The notes: generated from the letters alone by a model not told the origin. DNA of 10,607 nt from Bifidobacteriaceae bacterium (GCA_031266115.1 JAISBQ010000187.1:1-10607); one strand, 5' to 3'. Shown: positions 1 through 7,178, counted from the first letter of the stretch. Numbers and translations: made by a program.

Positions 1-194
1 CAACTCAGGCGGTCGGTCTGGACGCCCTGGGAACCGCCGAGATCGCTGGTGTTGTCTTCAGCGCGGATCCCGACTCGGGCGCCGCGATCGCCGCCGTGGA
101 CCTCGCCGCCGATGGCGCCGCGATCGCCGTGCGTGTCCCCTCCGACTCCTCGGCCATCGCCCGAGCCTTCCCGGTGGTTCCCCTGACACCCTGA
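1..194 (+). CDS. C-terminal end of an unidentified Ala-rich protein (5' end outside window)
   Basis: The open frame begins at base 3 and ends at TGA 192-194, leaving 63 codons. Nearly all codons in this frame end in G or C, as in the other genes here, and the other two forward frames look less gene-like, so it is probably real. The peptide is rich in Ala, Val, Asp and Pro with alternating hydrophobic residues (for example GVVFSADPDSG, IAVRVPSDSS, FPVVPLTP), which suggests a beta-sandwich tail. There is no Cys, no membrane segment and no catalytic motif. I do not recognise the family. In many actinobacteria a secreted DUF5719 protein and a glycosyltransferase lie near the metallopeptidase-DUF3499-manB block, and this tail could be the end of such a DUF5719 protein. 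That rests on position and composition only. Confidence 0.55.
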   Translation, partial: TQAVGLDALGTAEIAGVVFSADPDSGAAIAAVDLAADGAAIAVRVPSDSSAIARAFPVVPLTP

Positions 195-252
195 GCCACA
201 CACGGCCACTATCGCGGCCGATGCATGGGCTGTGGAAATCTGGAGCGGATGC

Positions 253-275
253 ACGAGGCAGCGATCGTGCCTCGT
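253..275 (+). terminator. Candidate terminator hairpin after the upstream gene
   Basis: ACGAGGCA (253-260) and TGCCTCGT (268-275) form a perfect 8-bp stem around a 7-nt loop. The hairpin lies 58 nt after the stop of the truncated upstream gene. No run of T follows, which is common for actinobacterial terminators. A weaker 5-bp stem (203-207 with 216-220) lies nearer the stop. Confidence 0.4.
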
Positions 276-472
276 CGCCGTGGTAATGCTTCACTCAACA
301 CTCGCCCCTACCTGACACCCGAGGCATCCGCGATGATGCGAACACGCAGTTCAGTCCCGCTCCAGGTCTCGCAGTGCTCGCGGACAGGGCTAACCGCCAG
401 TCCGACTCGCCTCTTGAAAACTGCTCACCGCACTGATGGCGTCGAGTGGCCGCTTGGCGCGACAAAACTGGC

Positions 473-483
473 GGGGGGGGGGG
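473..483 (+). repeat. Homopolymer run of 11 G
   Basis: Eleven consecutive G residues lie in the gene-less region. Such runs are prone to replication slippage and to sequencing error. No reading frame or promoter was found that the run would switch. Confidence 0.9.
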
Positions 484-657
484 CGTCGCTGATTCGAAGG
501 GTTGGCGCGGGGTCTGTACTCAACGGCGGATAGCGGCTATAGGCGCCACCAGCCTGGACCGAATCCGAACCGGGCGCCGCCGGTTTTGGAGCTTGATGCG
601 TGAATGCCCGAATCGACGATGTGGCTAGACCCTTGGGATAGGGCGTGGGGGTTGGGG

Positions 658-706
658 TCGGAAACGTACAGAAAACGCGGAGAGACAAGACTTTGTACGT
701 TTCCGA
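658..706. repeat. Inverted-repeat unit, copy 1 (13-nt arms, 23-nt spacer)
   Basis: TCGGAAACGTACA (658-670) is followed after 23 nt by its exact reverse complement TGTACGTTTCCGA (694-706). The spacer carries CAAGA at 686-690, and GCGTG follows the right arm after 5 nt (712-716). All of these positions recur in copy 2. There is no T-run, so this does not look like a terminator. It could be a folded RNA, a two-site protein-binding element, or a small palindromic repeat of the REP/MITE kind. Copy 1 is perfect at both the DNA and RNA level. Confidence 0.85.
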
Positions 707-782
707 GGCCCGCGTGACTCGTTCGCGGGAGGCGCCTGAACGTTCGCGCAGGTCACAGGGTTGCCGCGATATCGAGGGGCAG

Positions 783-855
783 TGTCCACGCGTCGGAAAC
801 GTACAAGGATTTCATCATGGCAAGAGTCTGTACGTTTTGGACCATGGCGTGGGCA
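783..855. repeat. Inverted-repeat unit, copy 2, with outer arms
   Basis: The core is 793-841. TCGGAAACGTACA (793-805) is identical to the left arm of copy 1, and after 23 nt comes TGTACGTTTTGGA (829-841), which has two substitutions. As RNA, one of these keeps a G-U pair, leaving a single mismatch. CAAGA occupies the same spacer position (821-825), and GCGTG again begins 5 nt after the right arm (847-851). Here outer arms also pair: TGTCCACGC (783-791) with GCGTGGGCA (847-855), 9 bp including one G-U. The rest of the spacer differs from copy 1. Confidence 0.8.
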
Positions 856-1013
856 TTTGCCCGATGCGGACGGGGCTCAGTCCCGGGTTGAAGCGAGACG
901 TGGCCTGACAGGTGGAGCGCCGTGGCCGATATCAGCGACAGTAGGGATAGCGACGTGACAATCGGGAGACTCGATCGGCTTGGGCTTAGCGTTCACCATG
1001 GCCCCACACAGGC

Positions 1014-1074
1014 GGGAAGGCCGGGGACCCCTGCGATCCCCGGCCTTCCCAGCTCCCCGACTACTACCGGGGAG
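1014..1074 (-). terminator. Tandem hairpin terminator of the GH3 gene
   Basis: Two hairpins follow the minus-strand stop codon. The first, 7 nt after the stop, pairs CTCCCCG (1053-1059) with CGGGGAG (1068-1074) around 8 nt. The second pairs 1014-1027 with 1037-1050, a perfect 14-bp GC-rich stem around a 9-nt loop. No T-run follows on the minus strand, so this would be an actinobacterial-type terminator working through stem strength alone. It may also block any transcription coming from the left. Confidence 0.85.
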
Positions 1075-1081
1075 AGGTGTG

Positions 1082-4000
1082 CTACTTGATCTTCGCGGTC
1101 TTGGCGGATGCCTTGACGATGGTGGCGTACCCGGCCCGTGCGGCCTTCACGGTGACGGTGATCCGCTTTCCGCGGTCGGCCGCCTTGACCTTGTACGTCG
1201 ACGATGTGGCCTTCGCGATGGCCTTGCCACCGCGATACCACTGGTAGGAGAAGGTCGGAGCCGGACTCCATGCCCCGACCTTCGCCTTCAGGGTGCGTCC
1301 CACCTTCCGTGTGCCGACGATCTTCGGCTTGGGTGCCTTGACGAACGCCGACACGACAGGTGCGCCGGGCGATGGCGTACCCACTTCGGCGGCCACGGCG
1401 GCCGGATCGATGGCGGCGGACAGTGCGACGGATACCGGGATCGCGGTCCCGGATGATGCCAGGACTGCCGCCCCGGACGGGGACGGGCTGATCGGCTTGA
1501 TCCGAACGTTCGCCAGGACGGCAATGAGGTCGGTCTGCGCCTGAGCCACCTGCGCCTGTGTGGCGTTCGGATCGTCATAGACGCCTTGCGCTTCCGCAGT
1601 TTCCTCGGCGAGTCCGATCACGCTGGCAGGTACATACGACGCGGCGTCGCCAAGGATGGTCCGGGCGACTGCGATAGCCGAGGCCAGGCCCGCCTTGGCG
1701 GCACGGGTCGCGAGGTTGCTGAGCGCCTGGTCGAGGGCGCCCACCGCCTCGGTGACCTCGTCGGCCGAGACCTCGGCCTTGGCGTTGACAGCGTTCGCCA
1801 AGACCAGCGCCGCAGCGACGTCGGCCCATGTCGCCGGCGTGTACCGGCCGGAGTCCATCGCCTCCACCGCCGCGATGACGGCCGCGAGCACCGTCTTGTC
1901 TCCCTTGGGAACCGCGTTGGCCAGCGCCGTCATCAGGGCGGCGACCTCGCCCGCCACGTCAAGCTCGGTGGCTGTGCCGGACGCGATTAGAGCCTCGGCA
2001 TGAGCGACCGCCGCCTCGAGCGCTGGCACCCCGAGGTAGGAGTCCCGATCGGCAAGCCTGGTTTGAGCCACACCGATCAGCGCCTGGAGCGCGGAGTAGT
2101 CGACGGCGAACACGAGCTTGCCAGGGGCCGATGCGGCTTCGAGAGCCGCAGGGATGGCGACCAGTGCATAATCAGACACTTCCGTCCCAGCAAGCGCGGC
2201 CTGCGCGTCGGCCCATGCGGCGGCAAAGTCGGCGTAGGACTCGGGCGTATACAGGGATGCCTGCGCAGCGATCATCTCGTAACCCCGAACGATCACCGCC
2301 AACGCCTCCCTGTTGGCCGCTGTCCCCGCCATGGCGATGGACAGGCCCGAGAGCTGGAAGCCGGTGGTGGTCCAACATCCGATCCGGACCTTGTGCCGTC
2401 CGGCGGTCAGGTAGATCCGCTGTCCCGGTTCCATCGGACCCCAAGCCTTGGCGCCCACGCCCTCGTAGTGGTGGACGAAGGCGCCATCCACGTGCAGGTC
2501 AAAGCCCCACTTGGAGTACCGGTTCACCGCCGAATACGTCCTTGGCGTGAGCGTGTAGTACCCGGCCTGCTCGACATCAATGTTGTAGAGCGAGTGGTTG
2601 AACTCACCCGAGGCGAACATGGTGTGGCCGCCCGCCGCCCAGGTGTCTCCCCCGCCCTGACCGGCCGCCAAGTTGCCTCGGCTGGCGAAACGAGAATCCG
2701 CGAACAGCTTGGACTCCCCGCCTGGTGTGACAACGGTTTCCCGCACCGCTGGGAAGGCGGCGGGGGTCGCATTGGTGACTGTGAAATCGGAGAACGTCAC
2801 CGTCAGCTGGTTGTTGCCCTGTGCCTGGGTGGCGAACAGACCGATCTTCGGATCCGACAGGAACGTGTTGAGCGCGTTGCCGGACCCCCGGTTGGTGAAC
2901 GTGGTCCCGTTGGTGGACGTCGAGGCCTGGATCGACTCCCCGTTCTTGACGAACCGGAAGTAGATCGTGGTGCTGTTCCCGGCGGTCGCATAGGCGTACA
3001 GACCGTTGAACCCGTTGGTCGTGTGGTACCACGATCCCGTCGCCGGGTTGCCGGCACCCACAGCCGTGAGCTGGTTCTGGACATAGGCGACGGAGTTCTT
3101 GACGTAGGAGCCGCTCAGATCGTCGAACAGGACCATGCCGAAGGACTGACCGAGCTGGCTGGGCGGCGCGCTGACGGTCGCCTTGACCGTGGCCGTCCAG
3201 TTGCCTTGAGCCGGTTGCCACACGAGGTTGCGGATGTTGTCGACGCCGAATATCTGCCACTCCGAGGGCCGGGTCCGGTTGACCAGGCCGTCGGTGGTTG
3301 CCGACAGGTAGGCGCTCGCCGGGCCGGTCACCGACCACTTCGGGTCGAGAGAGGTACCGGTCAGCGGATCGCTGGACGGGAGCTTGGTCTCGTCGATGTC
3401 GCCCAGGGCCACGGTGTACACGTGGGCCCGTGTGGCGCTTTCGGCGCGGACCTCCCAGTCGTTGGTGCCAGCGATCTTCGTGGATGTGACGGTGACGCCC
3501 GGCTTCGCGGTGGCGGTCACGACGGCGCTGTCGGCGTCGTCGACCCACACCACGTAGTCGAAGGTGTTCGGGTAGAAGGTGGACACCTCGACTCCGTTGA
3601 CGTCGATGCCCACCAACTCGGCCGATTGGTCTGAGGAGTGGAACACCGGGCGATCCGCGGCGTCGTCGAAGTAGAGGCGGTAGAGAGTCCGGCCGCCATC
3701 GGCGGTCGTCGCGACGATGTCGGATGAGGGCTTGGCGGACGTCGGCTGCGTGACGGACACGCTCACTCCGGTCGCCGCGGTTGCGCTCACCGCGGGCAGC
3801 GCGGCGTCGGCCGGGGTGAAGACGGAATAGTCGACGTTGGATGGCACGAAATCGGCCAACGGCGTGCCATCCAGCGCGATGCCGGTCAGCCGAGGGCTGG
3901 TCTGGGCGGTGCGGGCCACTGAGAAGAACTGGTCCGTGACCGGGGCGTACTCACCAGTCGCGTAGTCGTGACGGGGCAGGGAGTGCTCGTCGCGGAACTT

Positions 4001-6454
4001 GGTGGTCTTCATCGCGACGTTGAGGATCGTGATGACGTTCTGCTGGAGTTCGCCCAACCGCAGCCACAGCCCAGAGGACGGCGCGTTGCCGACATGGTTG
4101 ATCGAGTTGAGGATGGTCGTATCACCCGGAGACCCCTGCTCGAGCAGGTTCATCCCGGCGCGCAGGCGGGCCGGGCCCGAGGTCAGGCCGGTCGCATCGC
4201 TGCCGCCGCCAACCCCGCCCCAGTCGGACATGACCAGGCCGTCGAAGCCCCACTCATCGCGCAGGATCGAGGTGGTCAGCTGCCAGTTGCGGTTGCAGTA
4301 GTGGTTGGCGATCTGGTTGTACGCGGTCATCAGGTGCGTCGGATTGCTCTCCTTGAGGGCAACCTCGAACGCCTTCAGATAGATCTCGCGCTGGGCCCGC
4401 TCGGACACCTGGGAGTTGCCGTTGCCGCGGGCAGTCTCCTGCTCGTTAAGGGCGAAGTGCTTGGGTGTCGCGCCCGCGCCCACACCCTCCAGGCCACGGA
4501 TGAAGGCGCCGCCCATAGCGCCGGTCAGCAGCGGATCTTCGGAGAAGTACTCGAAGTTGCGTCCGCCCAGCGGGTTGCGGTGCATGTCCATGCCCGGGGC
4601 GAGTAGGGCGGTCGACCCGTTGCGGATCATCTCCTTGCCGACGCCGGCGTACAGGTCTTCAACCAGCTTGGTGTTCCACGTCGCCGCGAGCGCGGTCCCG
4701 ATGGAAAGCTGGGTAGCGGACTCGGAGATGCGGATACCGGACGGACCGTCGGTCAGGGTCAGGGACGGGATGCCGTACTTCGCGAGTTCGGGGATGTATC
4801 CCCCGTAGACGCCGGCGGAGCCGAGTACCGAGGTTGGCGCGTCCATGGTGCCAGCGCCGGTGGTGAGCCAGGCCAGCTCCTGCAGCGACATCTGGGCGAC
4901 AAAGTCGTTCATCCTTGACGGATCGTTGTAGACGTCGATCAGCTTGATGCCCTCGTCCACACCGGTCTGGGTGAATTCGGGCACCGCGGCGATGGCGGCG
5001 GCCATGCGGTCGGCCACGATGGCGTTCGTGGTGCTGGGAACCGGATCGTCCGTCACCAACTCGATGCCGCCGTTGCCATCGTCCTGGGCGTGCCAACGGT
5101 TGAACGTGTTGAGCGGAGCGAGGGTCTCCACGGCCTGCTGGGTGACTTCCAGTGCGGCCTGCGTGTAGGTGCCTGCCCGCGGGGCCTTCACGGAGTTGCC
5201 CACGTAGAACGAGTAGGTGCCGGGCTCAAGAACCCAGGCGGACTTGTGGCCGGTCTTCCCGGCGTCATCGTATGAGGCCATCTCTGAAACCTTGAATGAC
5301 AGCGTCAGAGTCTCAGCCTCACCCGGGGCGAGCAGGCCGGTCTTGGCAAAGGCGAGGAGGCTGCGAGCGGACTTGCCCAGCTGTCCCTGCGGCGCGCCGA
5401 CATAGACCTGCACAACCTCCTTGCCGGACCGCGAGCCGGTATTGGTCACGGTGACGGGTACGTTGATGCGGCCGGCCGAGGAAGCGATGGTGCCAGGCTG
5501 GATGTCGAACGTGGTGTAGCTGAGGCCGTAGCCGAAGGGATACAGGACGCGATCTTGGGCGAACGTCTCGAAATACCGATATCCGACAAAGATGTCCTCT
5601 TGGTAGATCGGGTTGGTGACCCCGTAGCCGAACTGCCCGGTGCTCGGATAGTCCGTCAGCTCATAGGCCCAGGTGTCGGGCAGCTTGCCCGAGGGGCTCT
5701 CATCGCCCGCCAGGACGCGCGCCAGGGAGTAGCCGGCCTCTTGGCCGCCTTGCCATACGGCGAGCATCGCCTTGATGTTCGCGTAGTCGCCGACCCAGCT
5801 CATGTCGATCTGGTTGCCCGCGTTGATGGCGACGATGACGTTGGGGAACTGAGCGTTGACCTTGGCGAGCATGGCACGCTCGGCGTCCGTCAGCAGGAAG
5901 CCGCCTTTGCCGTTCATCTGCTCCATCGACTCCCCCAAGGAGCGGCCGATGAAGACCAGCGCGACATCGGAGTTATCCGCGGCATCGGCCACCGTGGCGT
6001 CCGAGAGCGGCATCTCGGGATAGGACCGCGGCCACGTGGCCCAACCGCCCTTGTCTGGTGCGTGGTCGCGACACCACTTCTCGTAGATCGTGGCGAGGTC
6101 CTCGTTGACCGTGATGCCGGGGTTGCGGCGCATGGCGGTCAGCGGATTCGTGGCATACGTGTACTTGACGTCGCCGCCTGACCCGAAGCCATTGGGGAAG
6201 TAGTCGACCTGGATCCGCCCGAACACCGATACGGTCCGCGAGGGGGTCAACGGCAGGATGTTGTTCTGGTTCTCGAGCAAGACGATGGACTCGGTCGCGG
6301 TCTGCTCGACCAGTCCGGTGAGGCCCGGCTCCAGCACCGCGCCCGCCGGCGATATGGGGGCCAAGCCGGCCCCGACTAGGGCGAGGGTGGCCGCGATCGC
6401 GACACTCCCTCTCCGTGATATTGAGCGATTGGCGTGGAGGCGCGTAAACGCCAT
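1082..6454 (-). CDS. Secreted multi-domain glycoside hydrolase family 3 protein with swapped catalytic domains
   Basis: The protein has 1790 residues and probably cleaves terminal beta-linked sugars (beta-glucosidase or beta-xylosidase type) outside the cell; the exact substrate cannot be read. The start ATG at 6454 has AGAAAGGGG 7 nt upstream and begins a signal peptide: basic residues to about 16, hydrophobic 17-33, likely cleavage after AGA (37-39). Domain order: GH3 C-terminal domain about 50-320, with GRSLGES (170-176; E175 the likely acid/base) and PFGYGLSYT (306-314); fibronectin-III-like about 340-420; GH3 N-terminal barrel about 512-760, with TDGPSGIR (568-575), KHF (665-667) and the GH3 signature from I730 ending at MSD, nucleophile D744. 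Then come two cadherin-like sandwiches (about 853-930 and 945-1018), a concanavalin-like domain (about 1030-1228), a CBM6/35-like domain (about 1240-1378), four FIVAR-like helical repeats (about 1381-1650) and an Ig-like domain (about 1704-1790). Both catalytic residues are present. No LPXTG anchor or C-terminal membrane segment is visible. Single-gene unit with its own terminators. Confidence 0.93.
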   Translation of the reverse strand: MAFTRLHANRSISRRGSVAIAATLALVGAGLAPISPAGAVLEPGLTGLVEQTATESIVLLENQNNILPLTPSRTVSVFGRIQVDYFPNGFGSGGDVKYTYATNPLTAMRRNPGITVNEDLATIYEKWCRDHAPDKGGWATWPRSYPEMPLSDATVADAADNSDVALVFIGRSLGESMEQMNGKGGFLLTDAERAMLAKVNAQFPNVIVAINAGNQIDMSWVGDYANIKAMLAVWQGGQEAGYSLARVLAGDESPSGKLPDTWAYELTDYPSTGQFGYGVTNPIYQEDIFVGYRYFETFAQDRVLYPFGYGLSYTTFDIQPGTIASSAGRINVPVTVTNTGSRSGKEVVQVYVGAPQGQLGKSARSLLAFAKTGLLAPGEAETLTLSFKVSEMASYDDAGKTGHKSAWVLEPGTYSFYVGNSVKAPRAGTYTQAALEVTQQAVETLAPLNTFNRWHAQDDGNGGIELVTDDPVPSTTNAIVADRMAAAIAAVPEFTQTGVDEGIKLIDVYNDPSRMNDFVAQMSLQELAWLTTGAGTMDAPTSVLGSAGVYGGYIPELAKYGIPSLTLTDGPSGIRISESATQLSIGTALAATWNTKLVEDLYAGVGKEMIRNGSTALLAPGMDMHRNPLGGRNFEYFSEDPLLTGAMGGAFIRGLEGVGAGATPKHFALNEQETARGNGNSQVSERAQREIYLKAFEVALKESNPTHLMTAYNQIANHYCNRNWQLTTSILRDEWGFDGLVMSDWGGVGGGSDATGLTSGPARLRAGMNLLEQGSPGDTTILNSINHVGNAPSSGLWLRLGELQQNVITILNVAMKTTKFRDEHSLPRHDYATGEYAPVTDQFFSVARTAQTSPRLTGIALDGTPLADFVPSNVDYSVFTPADAALPAVSATAATGVSVSVTQPTSAKPSSDIVATTADGGRTLYRLYFDDAADRPVFHSSDQSAELVGIDVNGVEVSTFYPNTFDYVVWVDDADSAVVTATAKPGVTVTSTKIAGTNDWEVRAESATRAHVYTVALGDIDETKLPSSDPLTGTSLDPKWSVTGPASAYLSATTDGLVNRTRPSEWQIFGVDNIRNLVWQPAQGNWTATVKATVSAPPSQLGQSFGMVLFDDLSGSYVKNSVAYVQNQLTAVGAGNPATGSWYHTTNGFNGLYAYATAGNSTTIYFRFVKNGESIQASTSTNGTTFTNRGSGNALNTFLSDPKIGLFATQAQGNNQLTVTFSDFTVTNATPAAFPAVRETVVTPGGESKLFADSRFASRGNLAAGQGGGDTWAAGGHTMFASGEFNHSLYNIDVEQAGYYTLTPRTYSAVNRYSKWGFDLHVDGAFVHHYEGVGAKAWGPMEPGQRIYLTAGRHKVRIGCWTTTGFQLSGLSIAMAGTAANREALAVIVRGYEMIAAQASLYTPESYADFAAAWADAQAALAGTEVSDYALVAIPAALEAASAPGKLVFAVDYSALQALIGVAQTRLADRDSYLGVPALEAAVAHAEALIASGTATELDVAGEVAALMTALANAVPKGDKTVLAAVIAAVEAMDSGRYTPATWADVAAALVLANAVNAKAEVSADEVTEAVGALDQALSNLATRAAKAGLASAIAVARTILGDAASYVPASVIGLAEETAEAQGVYDDPNATQAQVAQAQTDLIAVLANVRIKPISPSPSGAAVLASSGTAIPVSVALSAAIDPAAVAAEVGTPSPGAPVVSAFVKAPKPKIVGTRKVGRTLKAKVGAWSPAPTFSYQWYRGGKAIAKATSSTYKVKAADRGKRITVTVKAARAGYATIVKASAKTAKIK

Positions 6455-6461
6455 GTGACTG

Positions 6462-6470
6462 CCCCTTTCT
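6462..6470 (-). promoter_or_regulatory. Ribosome binding site that fixes the GH3 start
   Basis: On the minus strand this reads AGAAAGGGG, 7 nt before the ATG at 6454. It supports this start over the in-frame GTG at 6565 and ATGs between, which would put 37 unusual residues ahead of a normal signal peptide. Confidence 0.8.
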
Positions 6471-6532
6471 GCAATTGAGGAAGGTGCCTGTGGCGAGATG
6501 CGGCAGGGTGTCGCACTCATCAGTGCCATGCG

Positions 6533-6550
6533 CTCCCCACCGTTGGGGAG
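6533..6550. promoter_or_regulatory. Candidate operator (18-bp near-palindrome with CG centre)
   Basis: CTCCCCAC and TTGGGGAG flank a central CG step; only the innermost flanking pair (6540/6543) breaks the symmetry. Even-length palindromes with a central CG are typical of LacI-family repressor sites, which often control glycosidase genes in actinobacteria. The site lies 79-96 nt upstream of the GH3 start. It could instead be a 7-bp hairpin with a 4-nt loop in the mRNA leader. No regulator gene is present in the window. Confidence 0.45.
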
Positions 6551-6580
6551 TCGTTCACCAGGCACACACGAACGCGCGAC

Positions 6581-6609
6581 ATCCTACATCTGATCGGTCT
6601 GGCTAGAAA
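6581..6609 (-). promoter_or_regulatory. Weak candidate promoter for the GH3 gene
   Basis: Reading the minus strand, TAGGAT (6586-6581) fits the actinobacterial -10 pattern TANNNT, and TTTCTA (6609-6604) lies 17 nt upstream as a poor -35. A transcript from here would have a leader of roughly 120 nt and would place the 6533-6550 palindrome just downstream of the start, a position suited to repression. Confidence 0.3.
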
Positions 6610-6652
6610 CCCGTCCCCCAGACGCTCGCATGTGCGTCGAGGAGTTGGCGGA

Positions 6653-6658
6653 TAGGCT
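6653..6658 (+). promoter_or_regulatory. -10 element for a leaderless transcript of the metallopeptidase-like gene
   Basis: TAGGCT matches TANNNT, and exactly 7 nt (6659-6665) separate it from GTG 6666, so transcription would begin at or next to the start codon. No clear -35 is visible. No ribosome site lies at a working distance: the nearest purine run, GAGGAG, is about 21 nt away. Confidence 0.55.
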
Positions 6659-6665
6659 CATCCCC

Positions 6666-7178
6666 GTGCCTCGTCCTTTCGGTTCGAATCCTTCTGGTTC
6701 GAATCCCGCCCCCGTGCCTCCTTCCGACGATGTCGGTCCCGCCCTCGCGCCCGGCTTGCCTTCCCGCACTGGGGGCAAGCGGCGGGACAGGCGGGGCCGC
6801 GGCCCGCGGGGGCCGCTCATCCCGGCCGCCTTGCCCGGCGCGAGGTCCAAGTCGGCCTACTTCGACGTCGCGGTCGATAGCGCGCTCGTTCGCTTGGAGC
6901 GCGCATGGGCTTCCCATCTGCGTCGCATCGAGGTGACCGTGGAAGACGTGCCGAGCGGTGATCCCGCCTCCTGGGAAGACGGCATGGTGCCCCTGGCGCA
7001 CAGCTTCGGCCGCCACGGGGGTCAGCCGGCCCGCATCGCGCTGTACCGGCGGCCGATCGAGGCCCGTGCCGCCGACCGGCACGACCTCGCGATCCTTGTC
7101 CTCGACGTTCTTGTCGAGCACATCGCCCACCTGTTGGGCCGTCCTCCCGAGGATATCGACCCGGGGTACGGCGGCTGA
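6666..7178 (+). CDS. Metallopeptidase-like (zincin fold) family protein with altered zinc motif
   Basis: The protein has 170 residues. It resembles the small actinobacterial relatives of minimal zinc metallopeptidases (Rv3259-like) that sit beside DUF3499 and manB. Residues 1-60 are Pro/Gly/Arg-rich and probably disordered, with a basic patch GGKRRDRRGRGPRGP (36-50). The conserved core follows: SAYFDVAVDSALVRLERAW (63-81), the strand-forming RIALYRRPIEARA (123-135), and helix VLDVLVEHIAHLLG (145-158). Where active family members have HExxH, this one has E151-H152-I-A-H155, so catalysis is doubtful; as I remember them, close actinobacterial relatives also lack HExxH. No signal peptide is seen, so it is probably cytoplasmic. 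GTG 6666 was chosen because of the -10 element 7 nt upstream; ATG 6630 or GTG 6714 in the same frame are possible. It is divergent from the GH3 gene, with the DUF3499 gene starting 55 nt after its stop. Confidence 0.8.
   Translation: MPRPFGSNPSGSNPAPVPPSDDVGPALAPGLPSRTGGKRRDRRGRGPRGPLIPAALPGARSKSAYFDVAVDSALVRLERAWASHLRRIEVTVEDVPSGDPASWEDGMVPLAHSFGRHGGQPARIALYRRPIEARAADRHDLAILVLDVLVEHIAHLLGRPPEDIDPGYGG
6681..6706 (+). repeat. Short direct repeat GGTTCGAATCC x2 inside the coding region
   Basis: GGTTCGAATCC occurs at 6681-6691 and 6696-6706, 15 nt apart, and encodes the repeated residues GSNP. The 11-mer is identical to a typical tRNA T-arm, but no acceptor, D or anticodon arms surround it. Confidence 0.7.

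Larger units (their letters stand above)
195..1081. other. Gene-less region of 887 bp
   Basis: No convincing gene was found. The open frames at 225-533 (+), 446-628 (+), 425-688 (-) and 645-908 (+) lack ribosome sites, recognisable motifs and the codon bias seen in the neighbouring genes. No tRNA, rRNA, tmRNA, RNase P RNA or CRISPR array was seen. The structured items are a hairpin at 253-275, an 11-G run at 473-483, a 6-bp stem (568-573 with 580-585) running into TTTT, two 49-bp inverted-repeat units, and the tandem terminator hairpins at 1014-1074. Bases 856-1010 show nothing I can name. Confidence 0.6.

Noticed and set aside
511..520. Possible third, decayed copy of the inverted-repeat arm (TCTGTAC)
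   Set aside because: Only the short string matches; no left arm exists at the expected 36-nt offset, and the following bases differ.
225..533. 102-codon plus-strand open frame in the gene-less region
   Set aside because: It has no ribosome site, no GC third-position bias and no motif, and it crosses the G11 run.
658..855. CRISPR array or att site
   Set aside because: There are only two units, each internally inverted with a 23-nt spacer inside the unit and 86 nt between units; no cas or integrase gene is present.
2000..3634. Long plus-strand open frame of 544 codons inside the GH3 gene
   Set aside because: It is antisense to well-supported catalytic and accessory domains and is Arg/Gly/Val-rich without motifs, as expected from high-GC codon bias on the opposite strand.
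6455..6565. Upstream GTG/ATG starts that would lengthen the GH3 protein by up to 37 residues
   Set aside because: The ATG at 6454 has a good ribosome site and starts a normal signal peptide; the extension would bury it and would cover the candidate operator.
6681..6706. tRNA gene suggested by the T-arm-like GGTTCGAATCC
   Set aside because: No acceptor stem, D-arm or anticodon arm can be drawn around either copy, and the segment is within a coding frame.
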